NCBI RefSeq assembly: GCF_003058225.1
Contig: NZ_QBUG01000005.1
Location: 248,001 to 312,000 of the forward strand
Length of the DNA stretch: 64,000 nt
DNA from: Promicromonospora sp. AC04
Lineage (GTDB): Bacteria; Actinomycetota; Actinomycetes; Actinomycetales; Cellulomonadaceae
Direction of reading: 5' to 3'
Shown here: positions 1 through 10,092 of the stretch, piece by piece
How the letters are laid out: every line of letters starts with the position of its first letter
Position numbering within the stretch: position 1 is the stretch's first letter
Translations under genes and position numbers: made by a program
Notes under the pieces: generated by a model
What the model was told of the DNA's origin: nothing
What the model saw: only the letters and a program-made list of their open reading frames with translations
The model's database searches: none

Positions 1-515
1 AGCCACCCGTCGTCCTCGAACAGGAACGACGTCGAGTCGTCGACGACGCCGATCCCGCCGGGCGCCACGACGCCCGGCTCCAGCTCCGTCCGGCCGTCGA
101 CGTCGTCGAGCGTCCTTGCCGTGCCCCCGAGGTCCCGGGCCGGCTCGCCGTACCGCCAGCGCCCGGAGTCGTTCCCCAGGATCTCCACCACGAGCCCGCT
201 CGGGGAGAGCTCCGCGCCGTCGTAGCGCAGCCGGGCGCGCTCCGTGGTGAGCACCACCCCCGCGCCGACCCGCTCGACGGCGTAGTCGACCGGTGGCAGG
301 TCACGCCGGATCGCGAACGTGGAGGCGCGGTCCTCGAACCCGCCGTCCGCCGAACGCTCGATCCGGAAGACGCCGTCGGAAAGGACGGTGATCCGCCAGC
401 CGGCGCCGTGCACCTGCTGGTCGGTCCGTGCGCGCGGCGCCGCCTCCGCCAGGGGCCGGACGACGGGCAGGCTGGAGACAGGGCTGGACCTACGGCGATC
501 GACGATCTCTGACAT
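1..515 (-). CDS. Glycoside hydrolase family 31 protein, N-terminal part (cut by window edge)
   Basis: The reverse strand reads from an ATG at 515, preceded by AAGGAG, and runs off the left edge, so only about 171 N-terminal residues are visible. The visible part has the beta-sandwich N-domain pattern of GH31 alpha-glucosidases and alpha-xylosidases: a DLGGTARTLDDVDG segment, then LEPG and a VVDDS..FLFEDDGW segment. The catalytic (alpha/beta)8 barrel lies outside the window. Family members hydrolyse alpha-linked glucosides or xylosides; the exact substrate cannot be read here. There is no signal peptide, so a cytoplasmic enzyme is likely. It shares a direction with the MarR gene upstream but is separated from it by a hairpin at 607-630. 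Confidence 0.82.
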   Translation of the reverse strand, partial: MSEIVDRRRSSPVSSLPVVRPLAEAAPRARTDQQVHGAGWRITVLSDGVFRIERSADGGFEDRASTFAIRRDLPPVDYAVERVGAGVVLTTERARLRYDGAELSPSGLVVEILGNDSGRWRYGEPARDLGGTARTLDDVDGRTELEPGVVAPGGIGVVDDSTSFLFEDDGW

Positions 516-606
516 GGCTCTCCTTCGGCGATGAGCGACGGCGACATGGAGCCGTTCCATGATGCAAGGAAGGCGGAGAGCCCGACGGCCGCGTTCCGTC
601 AAACCT

Positions 607-630
607 GTGCCCGGCCCCGCGGCCGGGCAC
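607..630 (-). terminator. Hairpin after the MarR gene
   Basis: A perfect 10-bp stem (GTGCCCGGCC / GGCCGGGCAC) with a CCGC loop lies 29 nt past the MarR stop codon and before the GH31 gene. It has no real U-tract, as is common for actinobacterial terminators. Confidence 0.6.
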
Positions 631-658
631 CTCGTGGCGGGGACGGACCACGCGGCCA

Positions 659-1153
659 TCAGCGAGCGGTCGCGCTCCGGGTCTTCTGCGGCCGCGATTC
701 GCCGCACGCGGGATGGGGCCCCGCGTCGTCGCCGACACGGGCCAGCAAGCCGGACAGGAGGTCGCGGAGCTGCACACGCTCCTCGGCACCGAGAGCGAAG
801 AAGGCCTCGGCGTGGGCGTACCCCCGGGAGCGCAGCAGGTTGCGCTTGCGCTTCCCCTCGGGGGTGAGGACCACCTGCTTCACCCGGCGGTCCGCCGGGT
901 CGGACTGCCGGACGACGAGGCCGCGGCGTTCCAGCCCGTCCACGATGCCGGTCACGTTCGACGGCTCGCACGAGAGCGAGTCGGCGATGGCCCGCATCGG
1001 CATCGGCTCGACGAGGTTGACCAGCAGCAGCGCCTGAGCGTGCGGCAGCCCGTTCTCCGCCCCCGCCGCGTTGAAGTCGGCGCCGAGGTGCCCGGCCGCA
1101 CCGAAGACGAGGCGGATCAGCTCCTCGACGATCGGATCGGCTTGCGCGTTCAT
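659..1153 (-). CDS. MarR-family transcriptional regulator
   Basis: 164 residues. The central winged helix-turn-helix is clear: MRAIADSLSCEPSNVTGIVDGLERRGLV, followed by the wing SDPADRRVKQVVLTPEGKR. MarR proteins are dimeric repressors, often released by phenolic or other small ligands. The gene is divergent from a small membrane protein (DUF6069), and the 112-bp gap holds several TTCAGG/CCTGAA palindromes, so it probably represses both itself and that gene. The Arg-rich tail after about residue 150 (GESRPQKTRSATAR) is not part of the fold. The ligand is unknown. Confidence 0.92.
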   Translation of the reverse strand: MNAQADPIVEELIRLVFGAAGHLGADFNAAGAENGLPHAQALLLVNLVEPMPMRAIADSLSCEPSNVTGIVDGLERRGLVVRQSDPADRRVKQVVLTPEGKRKRNLLRSRGYAHAEAFFALGAEERVQLRDLLSGLLARVGDDAGPHPACGESRPQKTRSATAR

Positions 1154-1173
1154 GGGCCCACCCTACCTCCTGC

Positions 1174-1243
1174 TTCAGGACCTGAATTGTTCAGGTGGTC
1201 AAGCATCTGCTACGTTCCGGAGAAGCTTCAGCACCTGAACAAT
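1174..1243. promoter_or_regulatory. Multi-palindrome operator between MarR and DUF6069 genes
   Basis: Three copies of a TTCAGG...CCTGAA-type palindrome are visible. They are TTCAGG-A-CCTGAA (1174-1186), CCTGAA-TTG-TTCAGG (1181-1195, overlapping the first) and TTCAG-CAC-CTGAA (1227-1239). In addition ATTGTTCAGGTG (1186-1197) is inverted exactly as CACCTGAACAAT (1232-1243). The arrangement in a divergent MarR intergenic region is what an autoregulatory MarR operator looks like. Binding itself is inferred. Confidence 0.8.
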
Positions 1244-1265
1244 CCACACCTCGAAGGAGATCGTC

Positions 1266-1703
1266 ATGACCGATCAGCAGAACATGACCCGCGCCCCGGG
1301 ACGGCTCCGCTCCCGCGCACTTGCGGTGGTCGCCTCGGTCGCGGCCGCCGTCGTCGTCTGGGTGGTCGGCGAGCCGCTGCTCGGCAACGACCTGGTCGTC
1401 GAGCAGCCCGGTCAGGCTCCGCTCGACCTCGGCCTGGCCGCGTTCATCACCATCACGCTCGGCGCCTCCCTCGCGGGCTGGGCCGTGCTCGCCCTCCTGG
1501 AGCGGATCACGCAGTACGGCCCGCGCATCTGGGCGGGGCTCGCGATCGCCGTCATCGTGGTGTCGTACCTGCCGTTCCTGTCGGCCGAGATGTCGACGGG
1601 GTCAGCTGTGGTGCTCGGCCTCGTTCACCTGGCCGTCGGCGCCGTCCTGATCCCCCTGCTCCTGCGGACCACGCGCGCGAGCAACGCGGGCAACGAGCCC
1701 TGA
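1266..1703 (+). CDS. DUF6069-type four-helix membrane protein
   Basis: 145 residues with four hydrophobic segments at about 18-36, 55-77, 88-106 and 112-132, and a short charged N-terminus. The start is set by GAAGGAG 6-12 nt upstream. This matches the actinobacterial DUF6069 group of small integral membrane proteins with no known function. It faces the MarR gene across an elaborate operator, so it is probably the regulator's main target and may be a stress or efflux-associated membrane protein. The family call rests on size, topology and context rather than on a signature motif. Confidence 0.75.
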   Translation: MTDQQNMTRAPGRLRSRALAVVASVAAAVVVWVVGEPLLGNDLVVEQPGQAPLDLGLAAFITITLGASLAGWAVLALLERITQYGPRIWAGLAIAVIVVSYLPFLSAEMSTGSAVVLGLVHLAVGAVLIPLLLRTTRASNAGNEP

Positions 1704-1806
1704 GGACCCCGCGCAGAGGGCGACGCGCCGGAGCTACGGGCCGCTGCGATCGAGTCGGTCAGGAATCGAGAAGCGCGCCGTGCCGCGCGAACCTAGCGTG
1801 ATGGCC

Positions 1807-2430
1807 ATGGCAAACATCGACTCCGTCACCCTCGAGGTGGCCGGCCTCAGCACCGCACGTACCTTCTACGACGCCGCCTTCGACCTGGGCGACCGGCTCC
1901 ACCTCCGCGCCACCGACGCACCCACCAGCGGGTTCCGCGGCTTCCACCTGTCCCTCATCTCCTCCCAGCCGGGCGACGTCAACGCCCTGTTCGACGCCGC
2001 GGTCGCGGCGGGGGCCACAGTTCTCAAGCCCGTGTCCAAGTCCATGTGGGGCCACGGCGGCGTGGTCCGGGCACCCGACGGCGCCATCTGGAAGCTCGCG
2101 ACGTCCGCCAAGAAGGACTCCGCTCCCGTCTCCCGGAAGGTCGACGAGATCGTGCTCCTGATCGGGGCGGACGACGTGTCGGCGAGCAAGAAGTTCTACG
2201 TCGCGCACGGGCTGACCGTGGGCAAGAGCTTCGGGTCGTACGTCGACTTCAAGATGGGGTCCAGCCCGATCGGGTTCGGCCTCTACAAGCGTGCCGCGCT
2301 GGCCAAGGACGGCGGGGTGCCGCCGGAGGGAACGGGCTCGCACCGGATCGCGGTGAACAGCGACCTCGGGGAGTTCACGGACCCGGACGGGTTCGCCTGG
2401 GAGCCGGCCCTGGTGAGCCGCCAGGGCTGA
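1807..2430 (+). CDS. VOC (glyoxalase/dioxygenase-like) protein with two domains
   Basis: About 207 residues. Two vicinal-oxygen-chelate modules are visible: residues 1-100 ([19 protein letters not shown] ... [10 protein letters not shown]) and 115-207 ([20 protein letters not shown] ... [11 protein letters not shown]). Enzymes of this superfamily use a metal held by His/Glu; those ligands are poorly conserved here, so the activity is uncertain. Two ATGs are in frame, at 1801 and 1807. I chose 1807 because TAGCGT at 1794-1799 lies 7 nt before it, fitting a leaderless transcript, and no Shine-Dalgarno sequence is present. Confidence 0.8.
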   Translation: MANIDSVTLEVAGLSTARTFYDAAFDLGDRLHLRATDAPTSGFRGFHLSLISSQPGDVNALFDAAVAAGATVLKPVSKSMWGHGGVVRAPDGAIWKLATSAKKDSAPVSRKVDEIVLLIGADDVSASKKFYVAHGLTVGKSFGSYVDFKMGSSPIGFGLYKRAALAKDGGVPPEGTGSHRIAVNSDLGEFTDPDGFAWEPALVSRQG

Positions 2431-2474
2431 CCCGGCCGCCCATGAGGTCAGGCTTGCGGCTTACCGGCCAGTCT

Positions 2475-2522
2475 GCCTGGCCGTCTCTCGGTCCCTGCAT
2501 GCCAGGGACACGCAGGCCAGGC
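2475..2522 (+). promoter_or_regulatory. Nested hairpin in the ilvD leader
   Basis: GCCTGGCC (2475-2482) pairs with GGCCAGGC (2515-2522). Inside it, GTCCCTG (2491-2497) pairs with CAGGGAC (2503-2509) around a CATGC loop. The structure lies between the VOC stop and ilvD. It could end the VOC transcript or belong to an ilvD leader RNA; there is no U-tract. Confidence 0.45.
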
Positions 2523-2647
2523 ACAATGCAGGGTGCACCGGGGTGCGTGCTGACCGCTGCGGCCCGAGTCGGTCTCGGCTCGCCGGAGGACCGCGCCCCG
2601 GTCACCACGTCGCAGTGTGCGGTCGTGGCCGGACCAAGGAGGATCCC

Positions 2648-4354
2648 ATGATCAGCGCCGAGAACCCGGTCGACGTCAAGCCCCGCTCCCGCCAGGTGAC
2701 CGATGGCCTGGAGGCCACCGCGTCCCGCGGGATGCTCCGCGCCGTCGGGCTGGGCGACGACGACTTCGCCAAGCCCCAGATCGGCGTCGCGAGCTCGTGG
2801 AACGAGATCACGCCCTGCAACCTCTCCCTCGAGAGGCTGGCGAAGGCGACCAAGGAGGGGGTGCACGCCGCGGGCGGCTATCCGCTGGAGTTCGGCACCA
2901 TCTCCGTCTCGGACGGCATCTCCATGGGCCACGAGGGCATGCACTTCTCGCTCGTGTCCCGCGACGTCATCGCCGACTCGGTCGAGACGGTCATGCAGGC
3001 CGAGCGGCTGGACGGATCGGTGCTGCTGGCCGGGTGCGACAAGTCGCTGCCGGGCATGCTGATGGCGGCCGCGCGCCTGGACCTCTCCAGCGTGTTCCTC
3101 TACGCCGGCTCGATCATGCCGGGCTGGGTCAAGCTCGAGGACGGCACGGAGAAGCAGGTGACGATCATCGACGCCTTCGAGGCCGTCGGGGCGTGCGCGC
3201 GCGGGCTCATGAGCCAGGAGGACGTCGGCCGGATCGAGCGGGCGATCTGCCCGGGCGAGGGAGCGTGCGGCGGCATGTACACCGCCAACACGATGGCGTC
3301 GGCGGCCGAGGCGCTCGGCATGTCGCTGCCCGGTTCCGCAGCGCCGCCGTCGGCCGACCGCCGGCGCGACACGTGGGCGCACCGGTCGGGCGAGGCCGTG
3401 GTGAACCTGCTGCGCCAGGGCATCACCGCGCGCGACATCATGACCAAGGAGGCGTTCGAGAACGCGATAGCCGTCGTCATGGCGTTCGGCGGGTCCACGA
3501 ACGCGGTGCTGCACCTGCTCGCCATCGCCTACGAGGCCGAGGTCGATCTCACGCTCGACGACTTCTCCCGCGTCGCCGACCGCGTGCCGCACCTGGGCAA
3601 CCTCAAGCCCTTCGGGCAGTACGTGATGAACGACGTCGACCGGATCGGCGGCGTGCCGGTGGTGATGAAGGCGCTGCTGGACGCCGGGCTGCTGCACGGC
3701 GACGTCATGACCGTCACGGGCCGCACCATGGCGGAGAACCTCGCCGAGATCAGCCCGCCGGACCCCGACGGCAAGATCCTGCGCGCCATGGGCAACCCGA
3801 TCCACAAGACCGGTGGCATCACCATCCTGAACGGGTCGCTCGCACCCGAGGGCGCCGTCGTGAAGTCGGCGGGTTTCGACTCCGACGTGTTCGAGGGGAC
3901 CGCGCGCGTGTTCGAGCGGGAGCGGTCCGCGCTCGACGCCCTGGAGGACGGGACGATCCAGGCCGGCGACGTCGTGGTCATCCGCTACGAGGGCCCCAAG
4001 GGCGGGCCCGGCATGCGCGAGATGCTCGCCATCACCGGCGCCATCAAGGGCGCCGGCCTCGGCAAGGACGTCCTGCTCGTCACGGACGGCCGGTTCTCCG
4101 GCGGAACCACCGGCCTGTGCGTGGGCCACATCGCACCCGAGGCCGTCGACGCCGGGCCGATCGCGTTCGTGCGCGACGGCGACCGCATCCGGCTCGACGT
4201 GGCGGCCAAGACCCTCGACGTCCTCGTGGAGCCGGCCCAGCTGGAGGCGCGCAAGGAGGGCTGGGCGCCGCTCCCCCACCCGTACAAGCGCGGCGTGCTC
4301 GCCAAGTACTCGAAGCTGGTCCAGTCGGCGTCGAAGGGTGCGGTGCTGGAGTAG
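2648..4354 (+). CDS. ilvD: Dihydroxy-acid dehydratase
   Basis: 568 residues, normal for IlvD. It dehydrates 2,3-dihydroxy-isovalerate and 2,3-dihydroxy-methylvalerate to the 2-oxo acids of valine/leucine and isoleucine synthesis, in the cytoplasm, with an iron-sulphur cluster. The cluster cysteines sit in [13 protein letters not shown] and [12 protein letters not shown]. The conserved [19 protein letters not shown] and [17 protein letters not shown] segments are all present. The ATG at 2648 follows AAGGAGG at ideal spacing. An upstream 41-codon frame from 2526 ends in TGA overlapping this ATG, so translational coupling is possible. No other ilv or leu genes are nearby. Confidence 0.98.
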   Translation: MISAENPVDVKPRSRQVTDGLEATASRGMLRAVGLGDDDFAKPQIGVASSWNEITPCNLSLERLAKATKEGVHAAGGYPLEFGTISVSDGISMGHEGMHFSLVSRDVIADSVETVMQAERLDGSVLLAGCDKSLPGMLMAAARLDLSSVFLYAGSIMPGWVKLEDGTEKQVTIIDAFEAVGACARGLMSQEDVGRIERAICPGEGACGGMYTANTMASAAEALGMSLPGSAAPPSADRRRDTWAHRSGEAVVNLLRQGITARDIMTKEAFENAIAVVMAFGGSTNAVLHLLAIAYEAEVDLTLDDFSRVADRVPHLGNLKPFGQYVMNDVDRIGGVPVVMKALLDAGLLHGDVMTVTGRTMAENLAEISPPDPDGKILRAMGNPIHKTGGITILNGSLAPEGAVVKSAGFDSDVFEGTARVFERERSALDALEDGTIQAGDVVVIRYEGPKGGPGMREMLAITGAIKGAGLGKDVLLVTDGRFSGGTTGLCVGHIAPEAVDAGPIAFVRDGDRIRLDVAAKTLDVLVEPAQLEARKEGWAPLPHPYKRGVLAKYSKLVQSASKGAVLE

Positions 4355-4380
4355 GTCGCCGCACTTCACGGCCGACGGCG

Positions 4381-4424
4381 CCCAGTGGCGCAACCACGAA
4401 CGGGGGCCCTGCCCAGCCACTGGG
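4381..4424 (+). terminator. Hairpin after ilvD
   Basis: CCCAGTGGC (4381-4389) pairs with GCCACTGGG (4416-4424) across a 26-nt loop, 27 nt past the ilvD stop. Confidence 0.4.
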
Positions 4425-4506
4425 TGAAACTCTCATCCCCCTCTCACACACTTCTCATGCTGGCCTGGAAGTGTGGTCCGCCAGACCGACGGAAGGAACG
4501 GACCGC

Positions 4507-5373
4507 ATGTCCAAGCTCTCCAACATGATCGGCCTCGCCAAGAAGGTGCTCGACTCCCAGACCGGGCAGCAGCAACAGCAGGGGGCGCCGCAGGGCGGTG
4601 CAACGGGTCAGAAGTCCTGGCAGTCCACGCTCCAGGACGTGGCAGCCGCGGTGAGCGGGCGCAACCAGGCTCCGCAGGCGCCAGGCCAGACAACCCCCTA
4701 CCAGGGCCGGCCGAGCGCACCTGCCTCGACCGACGCCGACCGCCAGGCCATCGCCCGCTATGACTACCTCATGCGCACCGCCGAACCGCACCAGATCGAG
4801 CAGATCCACGCCGAGTCCTTCGCCCGGCTGACGCCGGTGCAGCGCGAGGCAGTGCTGCGCCGCATGCAGACCGAGCTTCCGGCGCACGAGCAGCCTCGCT
4901 CGGCCGACGTCGCCGATCTGTCCCGGGCAGCGGCACGGACCGAGGCCCGCCAACCGGGCTCCATGCGTTCGGTGCTCGCGAAGGTCGGCACGGGCGGAGC
5001 CGTCGCGGGAGTCGCCGTGGGAGCGGTGGGCATCCTGGGCGCGGTCGCGGCCGGTGCTGCAGTGAGCAGCCTGGCCGGCCCGCTCCTGGAGAACGCAGCC
5101 AACCTCGGGGTCGACTTCGACGCGCTCGCGTCGAGCGTCGACGTCGAAGGGCTCACGTCGTCGGTCAGCGAGCTCGGCGCCGGCGCTCTGGACGAGGCCG
5201 CCGCAGGCGTCGGGGACCTCGGCACCGGCGCCCTCGATGAGGCTACCGCGGGGGTCGAAGACCTCGCCGGCTCGGCCGACGGTGCCGTGTCCGGGCTCGG
5301 GGACCAGGTCTCCGGGGCAGGCCAGTCGCTGTCGGACCTTGCCGAGGGATTCGACCCGCGCAACTTCTTCTGA
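4507..5373 (+). CDS. Conserved actinobacterial protein of unknown function, Gln-rich N-terminus and hydrophobic centre
   Basis: 288 residues, ATG preceded by GGAAGG. Residues 1-45 are a helical start (SKLSNMIGLAKKVLDS) with a run of five glutamines. Residues 75-125 form a soluble helical domain with a RYDYLMRTAEPHQIEQIHAESFARLTP stretch, in two parts here. Residues 160-195 are a Gly/Ala-rich hydrophobic stretch that could span a membrane. The tail repeats an acidic unit, GALDEAAAGVGDLGT then GALDEATAGVEDLAG. I recognise a family of similar actinobacterial proteins, sometimes mislabelled as cation-transport ATPases, but no ATPase motif is present. Function unknown. Confidence 0.85.
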   Translation: MSKLSNMIGLAKKVLDSQTGQQQQQGAPQGGATGQKSWQSTLQDVAAAVSGRNQAPQAPGQTTPYQGRPSAPASTDADRQAIARYDYLMRTAEPHQIEQIHAESFARLTPVQREAVLRRMQTELPAHEQPRSADVADLSRAAARTEARQPGSMRSVLAKVGTGGAVAGVAVGAVGILGAVAAGAAVSSLAGPLLENAANLGVDFDALASSVDVEGLTSSVSELGAGALDEAAAGVGDLGTGALDEATAGVEDLAGSADGAVSGLGDQVSGAGQSLSDLAEGFDPRNFF

Positions 5374-5382
5374 GCCGCGCTG

Positions 5383-5422
5383 CCTGACCGAGGCTGACGT
5401 GCGACCGTCGTCCTCGGTCAGG
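5383..5422 (+). terminator. Hairpin after the 4507-5373 gene
   Basis: An 11-bp perfect stem, CCTGACCGAGG (5383-5393) with CCTCGGTCAGG (5412-5422), starts 9 nt past the stop codon. There is no U-tract. Confidence 0.55.
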
Positions 5423-5492
5423 CCCGACGTTGACCTGACGCGGTGCAGCAGCGCCGGGCCGAGATGTACCGGAACACGGTAGGCAAAGCACA

Positions 5493-5576
5493 ATGACCGC
5501 CATGACCAGCGCGATCGACGGTGGGCCTTGGAACAGCCCGGCCGAGGCATGGATCGACCTCTACCCGGCAGGCTGA
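5493..5576 (+). CDS. Possible small ORF (27 residues)
   Basis: ATG at 5493 to TGA at 5576 encodes MTAMTSAIDGGPWNSPAEAW and then IDLYPAG. A TAGGCA box lies 7 nt upstream, similar to the leaderless starts in this window but with a poor last base. A + strand hairpin with a TTTT tail at 5793-5818 could end such a transcript. It may equally be a gene remnant or chance. Confidence 0.25.
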   Translation: MTAMTSAIDGGPWNSPAEAWIDLYPAG

Positions 5577-5650
5577 CTCCCGGCGAGCTGCCTGACCAGC
5601 GCCGACGACACCCCAGGCGCCCGGCCGCAGTCGGCCCCGTCACAACGCAA

Positions 5651-5685
5651 TGAGTCGGGACATCAATGAACGGTGTCCCGACTCA
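5651..5685 (-). terminator. Hairpin after tRNA-Val
   Basis: A 12-bp perfect stem, TGAGTCGGGACA (5651-5662) with TGTCCCGACTCA (5674-5685), lies 8-10 nt past the tRNA 3' end on the minus strand. Confidence 0.75.
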
Positions 5686-5694
5686 TCACCAAGG

Positions 5695-5768
5695 TGGGCC
5701 CAGAGGGACTCGAACCCCCGACATCCACGGTGTAAGCGTGGCGCTCTAACCAACTGAGCTATGAGCCC
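5695..5768 (-). tRNA. tRNA-Val (anticodon TAC)
   Basis: The minus strand folds as a full cloverleaf: acceptor GGGCTCA/TGGGCCC, anticodon arm CCACG-CTTACAC-CGTGG with anticodon TAC, and T-arm loop TTCGAGT. The discriminator base is A and CC of the CCA tail is encoded. It reads GTA/GTG valine codons. Confidence 0.97.
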
Positions 5769-5792
5769 TAGCAGCGGACCACAATACCTGGC

Positions 5793-5818
5793 CCAGACCC
5801 GAAATCAGGTCTGGTTTT
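5793..5818 (+). terminator. Hairpin with T-tract between tRNA-Val and the peroxiredoxin gene
   Basis: CCAGACC (5793-5799) pairs with GGTCTGG (5808-5814) and is followed by TTTTCC on the + strand. It would stop + strand transcription before it enters the peroxiredoxin gene antisense. On the minus strand the same stem ends the peroxiredoxin transcript without a U-tract. Confidence 0.5.
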
Positions 5819-5869
5819 CCGACCCGGCCTGCATCAGACCTGCCTGCGCCTGCGTCAGGCCTGCCCGCA

Positions 5870-6364
5870 TCAGATCTCCGCGACCGCCAGGCGGTACTCC
5901 TCCAGGTCGCGCGCCTGGCCACGTGGATTGACCACGCACCAGCGGATGATCCCGTCGGCGTCGATCAGGAACGTCCCGCGCAGCGCGATCCCCGAGCCCT
6001 CGTCGAACACCCCGTAGGAGCGCGCAACCTCACCGTGCGGCCAGAAGTCGGACAGCAGGTCGAACTGGTAGCCCTCGGCGGCCTGCCAGGCCTTGAGCGT
6101 GAAGACCGCGTCGGTCGACAGCACCAGCAGCCGCACGCCCGCGGTCTCGAAGTCCTCGATGTTGTCCCGCAGCTCGCACAGCTCGCTAGTGCACGTGCCC
6201 GAGAAGGCGAACGGGACAAAGACCACGAGCACCGGCGCGCCCCGCAGGTCCGAGAGCGTGGTCGGGGTGCCGTGCGTGTCGGGGAGAGTGAAGTCGGGTG
6301 CGGGGTCACCCGGCTTCAGCGACACGACGGAAACGGTCGGCGCGGCGGCGGCAGACTCGGTCAT
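5870..6364 (-). CDS. Peroxiredoxin, AhpE-like
   Basis: 164 residues with a thioredoxin fold. It reduces hydroperoxides in the cytoplasm. The active-site segment is PFAFSGTCTSELCELRD, with the peroxidatic Cys at residue 58 in the AhpE position and another Cys at 63. The N-terminal GDPAPDFTLPD and the RGTFLIDADGIIR segment are typical. The partner reductant (mycoredoxin or thioredoxin) is not in the window. It lies 22 bp downstream of the DUF3052 gene in the same direction and may be cotranscribed with it. Confidence 0.93.
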   Translation of the reverse strand: MTESAAAAPTVSVVSLKPGDPAPDFTLPDTHGTPTTLSDLRGAPVLVVFVPFAFSGTCTSELCELRDNIEDFETAGVRLLVLSTDAVFTLKAWQAAEGYQFDLLSDFWPHGEVARSYGVFDEGSGIALRGTFLIDADGIIRWCVVNPRGQARDLEEYRLAVAEI

Positions 6365-6386
6365 GGTTTCTGTCTTGTCCGGCCGA

Positions 6387-6794
6387 TCACTTACCGCGGC
6401 CCCGGTAGGCGAGCCGAGTCGCCGACCAGTCCTCGGCGATGGCGAAGGTGCTGGTGGTCTGCAGGCCCGCCGTGGTCGCGGCCTCCTGGATGTCGCCGTG
6501 GCCCACTTCGCCGTCGCGCCCGGGCTTGGGCGTGAAGATCCAGATGATGCCGCCGTCGTCCAGGACGGTCAGCACGTCGACGAGTGCGTCGGTGAGGTCG
6601 CCGTCGCCCTCCCGCCACCAGAGGATGACGCCGTCGGTCACGTCGCCGAAGTCCTCGTCCTCCAGCTCGCTGCCGATGATCTTTTCGATGTCGGCCCGGA
6701 GTGCTTCGTCGACGTCGTCGCCCCAGCCGAACTCCTGCACCACCTGGCCGGCCTCGAAACCGAGGCGCCCCGCGCCCTGGGTGTCCGTGCTCAC
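6387..6794 (-). CDS. DUF3052 family protein
   Basis: 135 residues from a GTG at 6794 with GAGGGA upstream. It matches the actinobacterial DUF3052 family in full length: GFEAGQVVQEFGWGDDVDE, GVILWWREGDGDLTDALVDV in mid-protein and WIFTPKPGRDGEVGH. The fold looks like a small alpha/beta protein; the function is not known. The family is usually next to aceE, as here, with aceE divergent 439 bp away. Confidence 0.9.
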   Translation of the reverse strand: MSTDTQGAGRLGFEAGQVVQEFGWGDDVDEALRADIEKIIGSELEDEDFGDVTDGVILWWREGDGDLTDALVDVLTVLDDGGIIWIFTPKPGRDGEVGHGDIQEAATTAGLQTTSTFAIAEDWSATRLAYRGRGK

Positions 6795-7233
6795 TTGGTT
6801 GATCGTCCCTCTCTCTGTCCGGCACTGGCAGCCGGGTCGTGTGCTTCTACTGTCGGCCCACCATCGGGCCCTCCGTCGCCAAAGGTAGTGCACGCACCCC
6901 GGCCATGCCTCGCAACCAGGACGTGTGGTGCCTTTTTGATGATTCGATGAGACCTCGGCAACGCCCCGGTCATGCACTCAGTCTCAATATTGCGATACCC
7001 GGTATCAATACCGGTGCGAACCGACACAGACGTAACGCAGATCACGCACTCTTGACCGCCCTATGGTGTGGGCGGAGGCTGTGAGGGGACAGAATAGATA
7101 GGACCACCTGTGCGTGGGCGTGCACAGCCGCAACCCCAGCTGTGGTGACGCTACTGCCGACGCGACGGGTCCTGACGAGGCGGCGAGGAGCGCGAACCGC
7201 GACCGCGCCGCGCGACACCGAGAGAGGTTGCTG
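6795..7233. promoter_or_regulatory. 439-bp divergent control region for DUF3052 and aceE
   Basis: No gene is seen here. The region is less GC-rich than its neighbours and carries overlapping palindromes at 6994-7014: GATACC-C-GGTATC (6994-7006) and CCGGTAT-CA-ATACCGG (6999-7014). These GGTAT/ATACC half-sites look like a regulator site for aceE. A TTGACC hexamer at 7052-7057 is a possible -35 element, but no convincing -10 element lies at the right distance. Confidence 0.5.
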
Positions 7234-9999
<2,766 letters not shown>

Positions 10000-10007
10000 C
10001 CCTTTCG

Positions 10008-10092
10008 CCGAGATAGAACCCTGGCGAAACAGAACTGCAGCGCACCGGCGATCGGTGCGCTGCAGTTCTGTCTCGCCAGGGTTCTATCTCGG
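10008..10092. terminator. 40-position hairpin between convergent aceE and TPR-like genes
   Basis: The left arm 10008-10047 and right arm 10053-10092 pair at 39 of 40 positions (single mismatch at 10028/10072) around a 5-nt loop. It starts 9 nt after the aceE stop and ends on the base before the convergent stop codon, so it is placed as a two-way terminator. It lacks U-tracts. Confidence 0.8.

Larger units (their letters stand above)
5374..5694. other. 321-bp region between genes: hairpins and a possible small ORF
   Basis: This gap holds a hairpin ending the upstream gene (5383-5422), a possible 27-codon ORF (5493-5576) and the hairpin that follows tRNA-Val (5651-5685). Nothing else was seen. 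Confidence 0.6.

Noticed and set aside
2375-4420. Minus-strand open frame (681 codons) across ilvD
   Set aside because: Shadow of ilvD, with no start signal or family motif.
4507-5373. Annotation as a cation-transporting ATPase
   Set aside because: Proteins of this type sometimes carry that name, but there is no DKTG, Walker or P-type motif.
5826-5876. Short direct repeats (CCTGC-TCAG units) after the peroxiredoxin gene
   Set aside because: Irregular short units without conserved spacers; not a CRISPR or regulatory array.
7114-7233. Upstream ATG extension of aceE
   Set aside because: The 40 extra residues are not AceE-like; GTG at 7234 has AGAGAGG at proper spacing and gives the expected N-terminus.
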